A stretch of 64,000 nt of DNA, taken from NCBI GenBank assembly GCA_023213395.1, contig CM041465.1, positions 189,851,741 through 189,915,740 on the forward strand, in the 5' to 3' direction. The notes beneath the pieces are model-generated. The model made no database searches. It was not told where the DNA came from and saw only the letters and a list, made by a program, of their open reading frames with translations. Source of the DNA: Cycas panzhihuaensis. Lineage: Eukaryota; Cycadophyta. Below, piece by piece: positions 1 through 11,078 of this stretch; within the stretch, counting starts at the first letter, position 1; each line of letters starts with the position of its first letter. The position numbers and the translations under genes are program-made.

Positions 1-3000
1 TAGATACTACCATTAGGAGGTTGACACTTTTAGTAGGTTTGGTAAGGTGGGTTAGTTAGGGAATGCCCTAAACTAGGTATAGGGTTGTTACCTAGGGCAT
101 GGGCCCTATATAACTAAGGACCCCATAAGGATACATCTAGGCAAAAGGTGGATGAATGGATTAGAAAAAAATCTACTACTAGTTGATGGCAAATTGGCCT
201 TAGTAAAGGACTCCTCCTTACATAGGGATTACCTAAGGAATGTCCATATTTAGATGAGTGGGTTGAGATTAGGCTTGTCAATCCTAGTAAAGTGTAATAG
301 GTAAAGTTTGCAAGGTTTACTACATAAACAAGGTAGGGATAGCTATTAAGGATTGAGCTCTAATAGACTAGTAGAGGGAGGGGCTAGGTTAGGTATAAGT
401 TGGCACTCCAAGATAGGAAAGAACAATGTAAGGTGGTATATATGGGAATGGGCTATACCCATATGAGTCTTCTAATGGAGGGACAACCCTATATGGATGG
501 AGGGGTTTGCATTATATGCAGTGTATAGTAAGGGCCTAACCTACCCCCATTACTAGGGTATAAAACTAGGTGGGATATAAGGTGTAGATGTAGGTTATGT
601 TATGACTTATATGGTCTATGGAATGGATTTATGGATTCTTAAAGATACTAAGGGATATGATGTAGGTGGAATAATAGGGTTTACCCAAGCCCTAAAAAGT
701 TAGGGCTTACCCAAGCCCCAAAACGTTAAGTAATAGAAGTGTGAAGCCCCTAGGTTAGTTAGATAGAAGGGATAAAATAAGAAGATAAGATAGGCCCTAA
801 TGTAGAGGAGATAGGGGTGGACATGGCTTCTATAGAGAATGGAGGAGATGGGACTACTTATGAGGCTACCCTGGTTGAGGTTAGGACGTGGATATACTTA
901 GACCAATGCTACTTTAAATAAGTAAATGGCCTAAGTAGGGGTATAAGTGGAAATTATAAAGAGCCCATGAAAATGTACCTTTGATAAGGTAATAGTCTAT
1001 ATAGACTTTGTTAATATGTGAATGGGGTAGGGACCTACTATAGTTGCCTAGGATTGATTAAACAAGTAGGTATAAGCTAATGACTTGGGCTCATGTGGAA
1101 TAATGTATGGATAGGTAGCCCTAATAATATAGGAAGGTGGGCTTATGGGGTTTTAATAGCTAGGATCAAACTCACGAGGGTTATGGGACCCCCTTATCCC
1201 ATCAGGAGAAGGTGCTCAGTGGTTATGTGGGTCATTAAGTGATGGCTACTATTGTACCAAAGTAAGGATGAGCTCGTATTCCCACTATAAATGATATAAC
1301 ACTAACATTAAGGAGAGTTGGACTAGTAAAGAGTTAAGTGGTATGGACTAGGATGGATCAAAGGGAGGAATGCCACATAGCCATCAAGAAAATTAGGGCA
1401 TACAAAAGACCACTCCTAATGGGTGGAAAGGGGTCTAAACAAAGGTGTGCATTCACACACTGACTTAACATAAAGGGATAAGGAATGCTCATAATTCTAG
1501 TAATGTCTTGATAAGTGAGCTACCCTTAGGTAGAGACTCGAAGTGGAGTAGAAGGTAAAGGAGTTAATGATAGATCACCAACTTGTATTGGCAAGTATCT
1601 AATATAGTCTCTAAAGAATACAACATGATAAGTGGGTGAATTTACTCATGTAACTTAACAAAGGACCTAAGGTAGACAAGTCTAAGTTGAGGAAAGAAAT
1701 GGACCTCACAATCTTGCAAATACTCATATGTGTATGTGGATTTAAGTATAGGGACTAATGAAACCTAAACTAGGAAGGAGATGATGTGATGTGTTCACAT
1801 AAAGTGGGAGTGAGGGAGGAAAGAGAGAAAGAGCATCTAAGTTAAACAAAGAATTATTTATCATATAAAGAAAGTAGATAAGTAGATGCAAAAGTAGCAA
1901 ATATGTAAAATATAGAAACAAAAGCTAAATAATATAACAACAAATCTCCTTAGGAGGAGCAAAAAAAATGCCTAAAAAGGTCTCTTGGAATCCAAGAGAG
2001 TTGGCAAGATATGAGTGACCCAACTAAAGACATACCCTACATGCTTAATCTAAGTACTATTACCTCCTAAGGGAGCTAGCCTATACTAACCCATCCTTTA
2101 AATAAACCTATATGATATGACTTAATCTAAAAATGGTGGATGTCTAACTAAAGCATAAGCCTTAAGAAATTAAGACCATGGAATCATTCTACTGATGGAT
2201 AAGTCAATGATGATTCATCCTTTTAGTAATAATCCACCCTCATGGATGTAGAAGGTCTAGAAGGTTCTTGCATCTAATTCCTACAAGTTTAAAGCTCTAA
2301 GAGATGAATAGAGATGAGAGAAATCACTCTCAATAGGATAAATGGTATTCACTTAATTCTCTTGATCATATATAGTAGGGATAATTACCCATCATCAAGA
2401 TGTTTGAAACATGTTGAGGTCTGAGTGCACCTCAAGTACAAGGTTGTTCCTCTCCCTTGGTGATTAAATCCAACTAGAGATGAAAGTATAAAGGCTCAAA
2501 TCTATTTTAATGATAGGGTTCTGATCTCTTTAGAAACATAAGCATATAAATAGAATAATATATCTAAGAGAAAATAGAACTAAACTCTATACTTGAATAT
2601 GTATTTTTATAAATTTCCATATTCTCATTATTAAAAGCTCCAAAAGACTTAAAATTAAGTGTTTTCATAGTACATAAGTACACAAATTTATAGCCATTGT
2701 CCATACAAAAACTCTAACTACTATCCCTTAAAATTGAAAAACTAACTTAGAGCAAAGAAACTCTTAAATTTAAATCTTTCTATTTTTAGTAAGTTTTTGA
2801 AAGTATTCTAAATTGCATAAAAATTGAACTATGGATAGTTAATCATGCTATGGGTCCCATAAAAACACTAATAAAGTAAAATTAATCTCTTAACTAAGAA
2901 ATTTAATACTCTCAAAATTTTTAAAAAGTGATAGATAATCATAAATTTTAGTTTTGAGCAAGGAGATGATCTTTGATAGTTTTGAGAGTAAAAGAAAAAA

Positions 3001-3155
3001 AAAAAAAAAAGTCATAATCCTTTGAGTTGATTATGATAATAATTCAAAGATCTATCTCCTTGAAAAGATTGGGCCAAAATTGACACTTGGGTCCAATGTT
3101 ATAGTCCCTACAAGGTGATCCTCTAAACTAGGGATTTGTAGATGCTCTTATATTA
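1..3155. other. Anonymous AT-rich repeat DNA, no gene seen
   Basis: Both strands are full of stops and I recognise no protein family here. The right edge, up to about 3155, is probably the 3' LTR of the minus-strand gypsy remnant that follows, because a purine-rich tract (minus strand) at 3156-3165 sits between it and the integrase tail. The left end of that LTR could not be placed. A run of A lies near 2995-3010. The rest is likely decayed transposon DNA, but that is inference. Confidence 0.5.
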
Positions 3156-3165
3156 TCCTCCCCTA
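3156..3165 (-). other. Candidate polypurine tract of the gypsy fragment
   Basis: On the minus strand this reads TAGGGGAGGA, immediately before a sequence starting TAATATAAGAGC that would be the (mutated) first bases of the 3' LTR. The position, downstream of the integrase tail, is right for a polypurine tract. The partner LTR was not found. Confidence 0.4.
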
Positions 3166-3204
3166 CTTGAAAAGAACTTAACTCTTATGAGTTATTATTC
3201 TAAA

Positions 3205-3740
3205 ACTCTTATTACTTATTTATATTGACTTTTTCTAATTCACTTTTAGAAATCTAAGTATCATCTTCCTATTGTAGGCCTTACAATCAAACCAAATACA
3301 TATCATATTTGCCTTCCCTTATATAAATTATTTTCCTATCTAATACCTATTTTATTTCTTCTCTCTTCTTCTTAGGTATTTATTGTTCCCAATTTACCAC
3401 TTTTGCTTCATCTTTTACCTTATATTCTCCTTCATGAAAATAATATATGTTATAAACATTAAAAATAGGTGAAATATCAAGGTTATAGGGTAGATTCACC
3501 TGATAGGTATTTCCATTAGTTTTTCTCATAATTTTGTAAGGACTTATCTTCTATATTTTATCTTATTGTATCTACCTTAAAAAAATCTATCCTTCCTCAA
3601 ATATACTATTACCAAATCCCCCTCTTCAAATACCTTATTTATCCTTCTTACATTAGTTGTTGCCTCATATTTATTGTTACTACCCTACAACTTCCTCTTC
3701 ACTCCATTATGCACTTGAAATACTCTTGACAATTGTAATC
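3205..3740 (-). pseudogene. Ty3/gypsy integrase C-terminal and chromodomain-like tail, decayed
   Basis: Minus-strand translation shows the conserved end of a plant Ty3/gypsy polyprotein across several frames. There is an EEGDLVIVYLRKDRF block followed by GRYNKIKY (family pattern: VGD.VMV.LRKERFP.G.YNKLK), then VNLPYNLDISPIFNV. Next come VNWEQ, IPKKKREEIK and VLDRKI, and finally a MYLV and SELEK tail like the chromodomain-type end of these integrases. Stops and frameshifts interrupt it. RT, RNase H and the catalytic core of integrase are not found on the 5' side, where only about 70 bp separate this block from a primer-site-like sequence at 3808-3820. It can only be a fragment. The assignment to gypsy rests on the order and content of these motifs. 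Confidence 0.72.
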
Positions 3741-6174
3741 ACAAGATGTTCATACTTAGAAGAAATCGTAAAGCCTAGGGTGCATAGCCTCTAAAGGTAT
3801 GAACAAGTGCTATGATACCAATATAGGGTGCCTGGTGCTATTTAAGTGCATTTGAAAGGAAAATCACTCTTTCTCTACCTAAAAGACCAAACTAAGAGCA
3901 TTCGAGCATGTGTGTGTGTGTGCATCAAAGGAAAGATGTGGCCTTGGGTGTTAAATGAGCCTATGGAAAAAAGGAGAAGGTATAACTTATTCCTAAAATG
4001 TAACTATATGCTCTTTCACTTCAAATAAATGCACCTAGCCTATTTCTTATTGGGTTCATGATCTACCCTTATAGATTTATGACTTATGATAGCATGGTTG
4101 CTCCTCATGTCTTGGGCTTGAAATCTAGTAGTCAATCTATTAGTCCAACTCCCTACCTTATAAATACAATGCAATGTGTATGCAAATAAATAAAATGCAA
4201 TGCAACTATTTTTTTTCTTTATTTTTTTTCTTTTGTTTCTTTTTCTTTTACTTTTATGTTTCTTTCTTTTTTTTAAATAAAGGAAAAGTACAAAAAAAAA
4301 GGGGGGGATAAGCAAACTAAAGTGAATCCTTTTCTTTCCTTCTTCTTTTTTCTTTTTTCCCTTTTTGGCATTTTAGAAAAACAAAGAGTAACGAAGGCAG
4401 TGAGAAAATAAAAATATCTTTAAGATTTTTTTTTTTTTCTTTTCCTTGTAATGCAATAAACAAAAAATAACAAATTAAAAGGAATGATGCATACCTAGAA
4501 AGGAGTAGATTGGAGTGCCAATAGCTCGCTTCTAGCAAACCATAGTATCCTTAGTATGATGGGAAGGAAATGGAGCTAATACTTACCCACTCTTAAAAAG
4601 ATTTTAATAGGAGTTCTACTTATTGAAAACCTTTATTATAAAATTAAGTATGTAAAGCATAAAAACCTTGAAGGAACAACAAAGGAAAGGGAGTATAGAG
4701 CTTACCTTTCTAATAGCAATTGGTGTGGCATTTGTTGAAATGTTCGATCAATAGAAATTAATTGAGTGTCTTGTGAACTTCTGTCTCTTCCCTATAAACA
4801 TATTAGATTCCTATAAAGATAAAAGACCTCCAATATATCTAATAGAAATGAACATATATAGTGCATGAAATTGTATAATCTCTAATCATAAAGAAAATAA
4901 TTCTAAATCTATAACCATTAGATAGAGATAAATAGGGTTGGGGTGCCTCAAGATAGCAATCGTCCCCCAATATGTATGGTTTTCCAAGTTGTACTTAAGA
5001 AATCTCCCTTAATCTTGTAACTTGTTCAAAAGGATCAATCAAGACATAAGAGAAAGAGGCTAAAAAGAGACTCTACTCACTAAGTAAATGAGATGATGAT
5101 AAATAAAAAGAACCAACTAGTAAATCAGTATTAAGAAATCACATAACATGGCATGACCAAGATGAAATAAAGATAATGGAGATTACCTCAAGCAAGGATG
5201 AGTGGATTACATATACCTTTGTGAGGAAATGATGGCCAATGGCTACTAAATCTTTCCTCTAAGGACTTTCTAATAGCTCTTGGATATTTGCTCCTAATCT
5301 CCCAAACAAAAGCTAGTGTTTATACCAAATTGGTAGAATTTAGTAAAAATTCATCAGTATAATAGTAAGGTATTCCTTGCACAAAAGTATCCTCCCCCAT
5401 TTTGGAAAAATGAGAGGGATTTATAAATTAAGTGAAGGAGAGGGTTGGTGTTTTTCTACCCACAATGTGGGGAAAACTATCAACCAAAAACCATAAGTGA
5501 TGCTCATATTTTAAGAGATTTTCTTTGAAAAAAATAAAGAAAATAAAAAGATTGAGATATGTTTAGCCTCTCAAGACTAATGTAAGTTGACTTGGGGCTA
5601 ACACAACCTACTAGGGCTGACAATCTATCATTTATGAGTTAATTATCACTATTAAATGTAAATTTGGGTTGGAAACAGTCATACCATAAATTTATTTATA
5701 ATACCATAGAATACTTCATAGTATTGCTAATATAGTCAAAAAATAAAGCAGTAAGGAAATATAGTTTATTTTTCACCAACTTTTCATCATATAATCAAGA
5801 AAACTCACAAGTGATAGGTCTTAAAATGAGTATTCAGTCAACATCAAGTGGTAATAAGATGAAAATAAAGTTAAAAACATAAAAATAAAGCAATAATTAG
5901 TAAAGAAACAAGTTGCAAGTGGGTGAGGAGGCATCTTTTCCAACCTAAGAAGTCCATCAAGTGGACATTAGAGCTATAGACCAGGTCTTGATCTTCATAG
6001 ACATGTAAGAGGGGCATGGATCAACCATCAAGTAAGTAATCAACCATATATCAACCATATAACCTCAAATATATATGAATGAGTAAAATGGGTTGAAAAT
6101 TATACCCACACTTACCTATTCATCCTTGTATCCAAACCCATTCCCAAAATCTAGGAAATAAATGTTAAGGATGT
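3741..6174. other. Non-coding AT-rich repeat DNA with a possible primer-binding site
   Basis: No protein family is recognisable. At 3808-3820 the minus strand reads TGGTATCATAGCA, one mismatch in twelve from the plant initiator-Met primer site TGGTATCAGAGC, so a minus-strand 5' LTR might start just above it. The LTR end there is not a clean TG/CA. At 4200-4440 there are T/A homopolymer-rich tracts that create spurious Lys-rich open frames. The region around 5000-6170 may be the gag part of the plus-strand gypsy whose protease follows, but I could not support this by motif. Confidence 0.4.
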
Positions 6175-6495
6175 AATGAAAACCTAAAAGCCCCTCTTCG
6201 AACTATCACCATTCCATTAATTCTTAAAGATAAGATCATCCACATGGAGATTATTATCCTTGACATTAAAATAGATTATAATTTATTTTTTGGGAGGCCA
6301 TGGTTGAATTTAATAGGAATCATTTATTCCTTCCTTTAAGATAAACTCAAATTTATTTAGAATGTATAAGTTCATATTACAAAATGATAAGATTAGGGTA
6401 AGTCAAATCCCTAATCAATTATATAAGTCATTTTCAATACTAAGGGAAAGGAAGAAGAGGAAGAAGACCTATGCCTATAATTCCAGGATGAAGGG
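6175..6495 (+). pseudogene. Ty3/gypsy retropepsin-region fragment, plus strand
   Basis: One frame shows ILKDKIIHMEII, then LDIKIDYNLFFGRPWLN (the YNL..GRPWL block at 6274-6306) and KLKF. This matches the C-terminal half of the aspartic-protease domain in one class of plant gypsy polyproteins, where a YNLLLGRPW block ends the domain. The catalytic DTG/DSG-type half is not recognisable upstream. The reading is cut at 6495 by the copia insertion that follows. The same family is seen again around 56.3-56.6 kb (IDININYNLLLGHP). Downstream continuation would be at 15142-15930, but no RT could be recognised there. Confidence 0.6.
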
Positions 6496-6829
6496 TGATG
6501 GAGCCGGAGGAGCAGAGCAGGACATCATAATGATCGCATCTTGAGTACAACGGTAATTTCCAATAGAATGGTGGTGTTAATAACACCAGGGAGGTATTCC
6601 CAACCCTTAAATAGAGAATTCGGGGAGGTGTCAGGTGCCATTACCCTAGCTGCACAACAATTAAGGTTAGTTTAAAAAAATATTAAAATAAATAACGGTG
6701 ATACGTACCTCAAATGAGTGGTCGGTCCGGGCGGCTGTTGAACGGCTCAAGGTGCCCTAAGGGCCCTCAAAGGTGGCTTTGAGGGGCCCTAAGCGCTCTG
6801 GTGCACGTACATTGGGATTATTCCCAACA
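6496..6829 (-). repeat. 3' LTR of copia element B
   Basis: 334 bp, about 93-94% identical by eye to 14808-15141. On the minus strand it begins TGTTGGGAATAATCCC and ends in CA (plus strand TGATGGAGCC at the left). It directly follows the polypurine tract. AAGGG precedes it on the plus strand as half of the target duplication. Confidence 0.92.
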
Positions 6830-6840
6830 TTCTCCCCCAT
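6830..6840 (-). other. Polypurine tract of element B
   Basis: The minus strand reads ATGGGGGAGAA, directly before the 3' LTR start TGTTGGG. It overlaps the last codons of the RNase H reading frame, whose tail reads GLMGENVGN. Confidence 0.85.
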
Positions 6841-9800
6841 AAGCCCAATGTGTATGACTCCTAAATCATCTCTGAACTTTTTAAATTTGATTTTTCCCAA
6901 GGCCTTTGTAAAAATATCCACTGTTTGATCTTTGGTGCTACAATAAGTCAACTCTATCTCTTCTGCTTGTACAAGTTCTTAAATGAAGTGGTATTGAGTT
7001 TCAATATGCTTTGTTCTACCATGGAATACTAGATTTTTGGTCATTTAAATAGCGCTCTGATTGTCACACCAAATTCTAGTGGGACCTTGCTGTTTAATTT
7101 GGCAATCCTGTAAGAGTCTTCTTAACCAGATTGATTCACAGGCTCCTAACACTGCGGCTTTATATTCTACTTCAGCTGTGGATAAGGAAACGGTATTTTG
7201 TTTCTTTGTACTCTAAGCTACCGCCGTTGATCCCATACTAAATGCATAACCTGAGGTAGATTTTCTATCATCGACATCACCAGCCTAATCTGAATCTGTA
7301 TAACCAATTAACTGAAACTCGGATGTAGGTTTGTAGTATAACCCAAAGTCTGGAGTCCCTTTAAGGTATCTGAGGATTCTTTTAGCAGCTTTCCAATGAG
7401 ATATCTTTGGATCCTGCATAAATCTAGACACAAAACTTACGAAATATGTTATATCAGGTCGAGTAGAGGTTAAATAAAGTAAACTGCCAATCAGTTGTCT
7501 ATAGTGAGTGGAATCAACTAAAGTTGATTCATTGGTCTTAGAGAGTTTAATTCCAATTTCTGCTGGTATTGACAATGGTTTACAGTTTGTCATATTAAAT
7601 CTTTGTAGAAGGTCTAATATATATTTATGTTGAGAGATAAATATTCCTTGTTTATCTTGCCACACTTCCAATCCTAGGAAGTAGTGCATAAGACCTAAGT
7701 CTGTTACTTCAAATTCCTTACACATAGCTTCTTTAAATTGACTTAAAAGTTGGGAGTCATTTTCGGTATAAATTAAGTCGTCCACATAGAGTCCTACGAT
7801 CAATATTGAATTTCCTTTAATTTTGGTGTATAGGTTTGGATCTACTTGAGATCTTTCAAACCCTTGATCTTTAAGATATGTGTCTATATGGGAATACCAA
7901 GCCTTAGGTGCTTGTTTTAGACCATATAATGCCTTCTTTAACTTGTACACTTTGTTTTCTTCCCCCCTGACTTTAAAACTGAGGGGTTGAGAGACATAGA
8001 TATCTTCTTGGATATAACCATTTAAGAAAGCACTTTTTACATCTATTTGATAAACAGGCCAACCCATTTGGGTGGCTAAACTTATTATCATACGAACTGA
8101 TTCCATTCTAGTAACTGGGGCAAATGTTTCGGTATAGTCTATGCCTTCTCTTTGGGCATATCCTTTTGCAACTAAACGAGCTTTATATTTATCAATTGAT
8201 CCATCGGAGTGGAACTTAGTCTTATAGACCCATTTGGTTCCAATGGCTTTCTTCCTTGGTGGTAAGTCTATAAGTTCCCAAGTATCATTTTTAACGATGG
8301 ATTTGTATTCCTCTTGCATGGTTTTTTACTAGCACTCATGTTGATTAGCCTCACCAAAGGTTTGAGGCTCATGACTTTCAAGTAGCTTACTCATTAGAGC
8401 AAAGTTAACTTTGTGTGAACGTGTAGATCTTCGATTGTTATCCAATATATTTCCTAAGTCATGGTTGCGTTGAATCCATTTGGGTAGTGGTTTTGATGAT
8501 GGTTTAGATGATGTTGCTTCCCTAGTGGTTTCCGGAGAATTTCTCCACATAGGAGGCACATATTTGGATGTATTTGATATATTAAACTTAATGGTAATGT
8601 CCTTTTGTTGTTCGTGATTATTTTGATAGTAGGTGTCTTCTTAAAATTTGACATCCCTACTTAGTATAACTTTTCAGGATTTTAGATCATAAACTTTGTA
8701 AGATTTTGACGATTCACTATATCCAATAAAGATACATTTTACACTATGATCATCTAATTTGATTCTTCTTTGGTCAGGGATGTGGGCATAGGCTAAACAA
8801 CCAAATACCTTAAGGTGACAGATACTAGGTTTATAACCTGTCCATGCTTCTTCTGGTGTCTTCCACCTAACTGATTTTGTGGAACATCGATTAAGTAGGT
8901 AAACTACGGTATGGACTACTTCAGCCCAAAATTCATGGCCTAAGTTTTTATCTTTAAGCATACAACATGCCATTTCTACGATAGTTCTATTTTTCTTTTC
9001 TGCTACACCATTTTGTTGTGGGGTGTAGGGGTTGGTATGTTATCGCCTAATCCCATGTTGGATACAGTAATCCTTAAAGATATTAGAGGTAAATTCTCCC
9101 CCATTATCTGATCTTAAAGAAAGAATATGATATCCACTTTGTCACTCAATGAAAGTTTTGAAGTCAACAAAGTGATCGAAAGCATCAGATTTGTATTTGA
9201 TAAAGAACACCTAAGTCTTTCTTGTAAAGTCATCAATAAATGTAAGGAAATACTTGGCACCTGCTAAGGAGGGAGTGGCTATTGGGCCACAAATATCTGT
9301 GTATACGAGTTGAAGAGGGGCAGATACCTGATGACTAAAGTCTGGAAAACTTTCTCTATGTTGTTTTCCAAGAAGGCATCCCTCACACAACTCTTTATTA
9401 ACATCAATAGGGGGCAAGCCATTAACCATATCTAATCTTTTCATAAGGGCTAAACTGGTATAATTAAGATGACTGAAACGTCGATGCCATAGGTCACTAT
9501 CCATAGTAGTTATGGTTCTAAGGGTATATGTATCTGAGGGGGTGATAGTAAGCTTAAATAAACGATCTTTAGTCATGATACCCCTAGCAACAATAGCTTC
9601 ATTTTGTCGTTCGTCTTTGATAACACATTCGTCGTTGTCAAAAATTATTTTATAATCTTGTCCCATCATCTGTCCTACCAATAGTAAGTTTTTCCTTAAA
9701 GCAGGGACGTATAGAACATCATTTAAATATTTATATTCACCACTATTAGTTAATAAGGCAATGTTACCTTTTCCAATCGATTGGTTAGAACTGTTGTCTC

Positions 9801-9989
9801 CAAACATAATAGACCCTTTTTTATTTGTATCTAAAGTTTGAAATAACTGTTCTTTATGGGTCATGTAGGTGGAACAACCGGAATCAATGTACCAACTATC
9901 ATCCTCTTCTTTCTGGGCTGAAAAACTAGATAGAAATAACCTATTATTGATTTTAGATCCTAATGTATTTGACACATGTCCTCTAGGGG
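6841..9989 (-). pseudogene. Copia element B pol: protease, integrase, RT, RNase H, mutated
   Basis: Minus-strand order is protease, integrase, RT, RNase H. The protease shows SWYIDSGCSTYMTH (active site D-S-G near 9890). Integrase has the zinc-binding part LWHRRFSHL then CEGCLLGKQHR, the first catalytic Asp in YTDICGP, IDDFTRK, and the Glu region TPQQNGVAEKKNRT near 9000-9030. The GYKP-to-IFIGY block at 8674-8973 is its C-terminal part. RT at 7285-8319 carries WVYKTKF, DVKSAFLNG, ALYGLKQAPKAWY and the YVDD catalytic box at 7778-7789. RNase H follows with YTDSD, STAEVEY and ending DIFTKALGKIKF. The longest open part is 344 codons. Stops and frame changes near 7270, 8320, 8660 and 9000-9210 break it. 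All catalytic boxes I could check are still present. Confidence 0.9.
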
Positions 9990-11078
9990 GTGGTCCATGT
10001 TTTGGAAAACACTTATCTTCAGTGTGACCATTTCTATGACAATAAGTACAATATAATTGATCTCTTTTGCCATAACTGAGACTTTGATTCCTTGGTGGAG
10101 AGCGATCAAGGTTGAAAGGTCTCCCCCTTTCCTCATAGAATTGAGAATGATTATTTCTTGGTTGGTCACGATAGTTCTGAGGTGTTCTAGAAGGTTGTGG
10201 GTTCCCATGACAATGTCGACAACAAGGATGATTATCAACTTGTCTTCGTTGGTTTAGATTTCTTTGAGTGTTCGAATGTCTTGGAGAGTTTTCATGTTGT
10301 GGGGGTCCTCCTTGTCTATTTTTATGAGGAACTTGGTATCATGGAGGATTTTGTCTAGTTTCATTTCTAGGGTTTCCATCTTTTCTCCTTAGAGAAGATT
10401 CATTTTGTTTTGAGGTGCCATCTTGAGGGTTAGGTTGAATGTTGGCCTTTGTAGAAAAGGCATGTTCTAAAGTTTCATTGGCCGCTTGTTGCTCTTCTAT
10501 AGACATGAGCATAGCAGTAAGTTATTCTACTTTAAGGGTACTTAGGTCTTTTGATACACTAATACTAGTAGCTACCATTTCAAAATGTCTAACGGCTCCT
10601 ACACATCAAAGGATTCGTTCAACTACTCTTTGTTCGATTAAGATATCCCCAAGTGACCTTATTTGGTTAATTATATCTTGAATCTTGGTCATGAATCAGT
10701 TATGGATTCATGAGGCATCATACGTAAGTTTTCAAACTTACTTCTCAAGTTTTGTAATTTAGAGGACGCAACCCCTTCATATATAAGTTGTAAAGTATCC
10801 CAAGCCTCTTTGGACTTAATGGATTCACTGACTCATGGGAAAACATGATCTTCCAATGCACAAAAGATAAGGACTAATGTTTCATTATCTTTTTTGACAT
10901 TTTCTTTGTATGTAACTTTTTTAGTATCAGTTGGATTTGATCCTAAGTCATCGTAACCGGTTCTTACTATATCCCACATCTCGTTTGCTATGAGGATGGG
11001 CCTCATCCTCCTACTCCAGTTAAGAAAATTATTTCCATCAAATTTAGGAATAATTATATTCCCAAAACTAGACGTCAT
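9990..11078 (-). pseudogene. Copia element B gag (UBN2-type capsid and CCHC knuckle)
   Basis: Starts at the ATG at 11078 with a typical copia gag opening: residues 8-20 read IIIPKFDGNNFLN, followed by a W and a conserved hydrophobic helix ending MWDIV. Further along, in broken frames, AWDTLQLIYEG matches the W-x-x-L motif region of UBN2/retrotran_gag_2 proteins. The C-terminal zinc knuckle is C-T-Y-C-H-R-N-G-H-T-E-D-K-C (CX2CX4HX4C), near 10020-10055. Gag packages the element RNA in cytoplasmic particles. The frame is closed after about 81 codons by a stop at 10833 and is interrupted again downstream, so no full gag could be made. Distance from the 5' LTR is 3.7 kb, unusually long. Confidence 0.85.

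Noticed and set aside
3846-4028. A 60-codon plus-strand open frame with a Val-Cys run
   Set aside because: It reads through a short GT repeat in probable LTR sequence.
4040-4538. Lys-, Phe- and Leu-rich minus-strand open frames
   Set aside because: They arise from T- and A-rich low-complexity tracts; no domain or start context.
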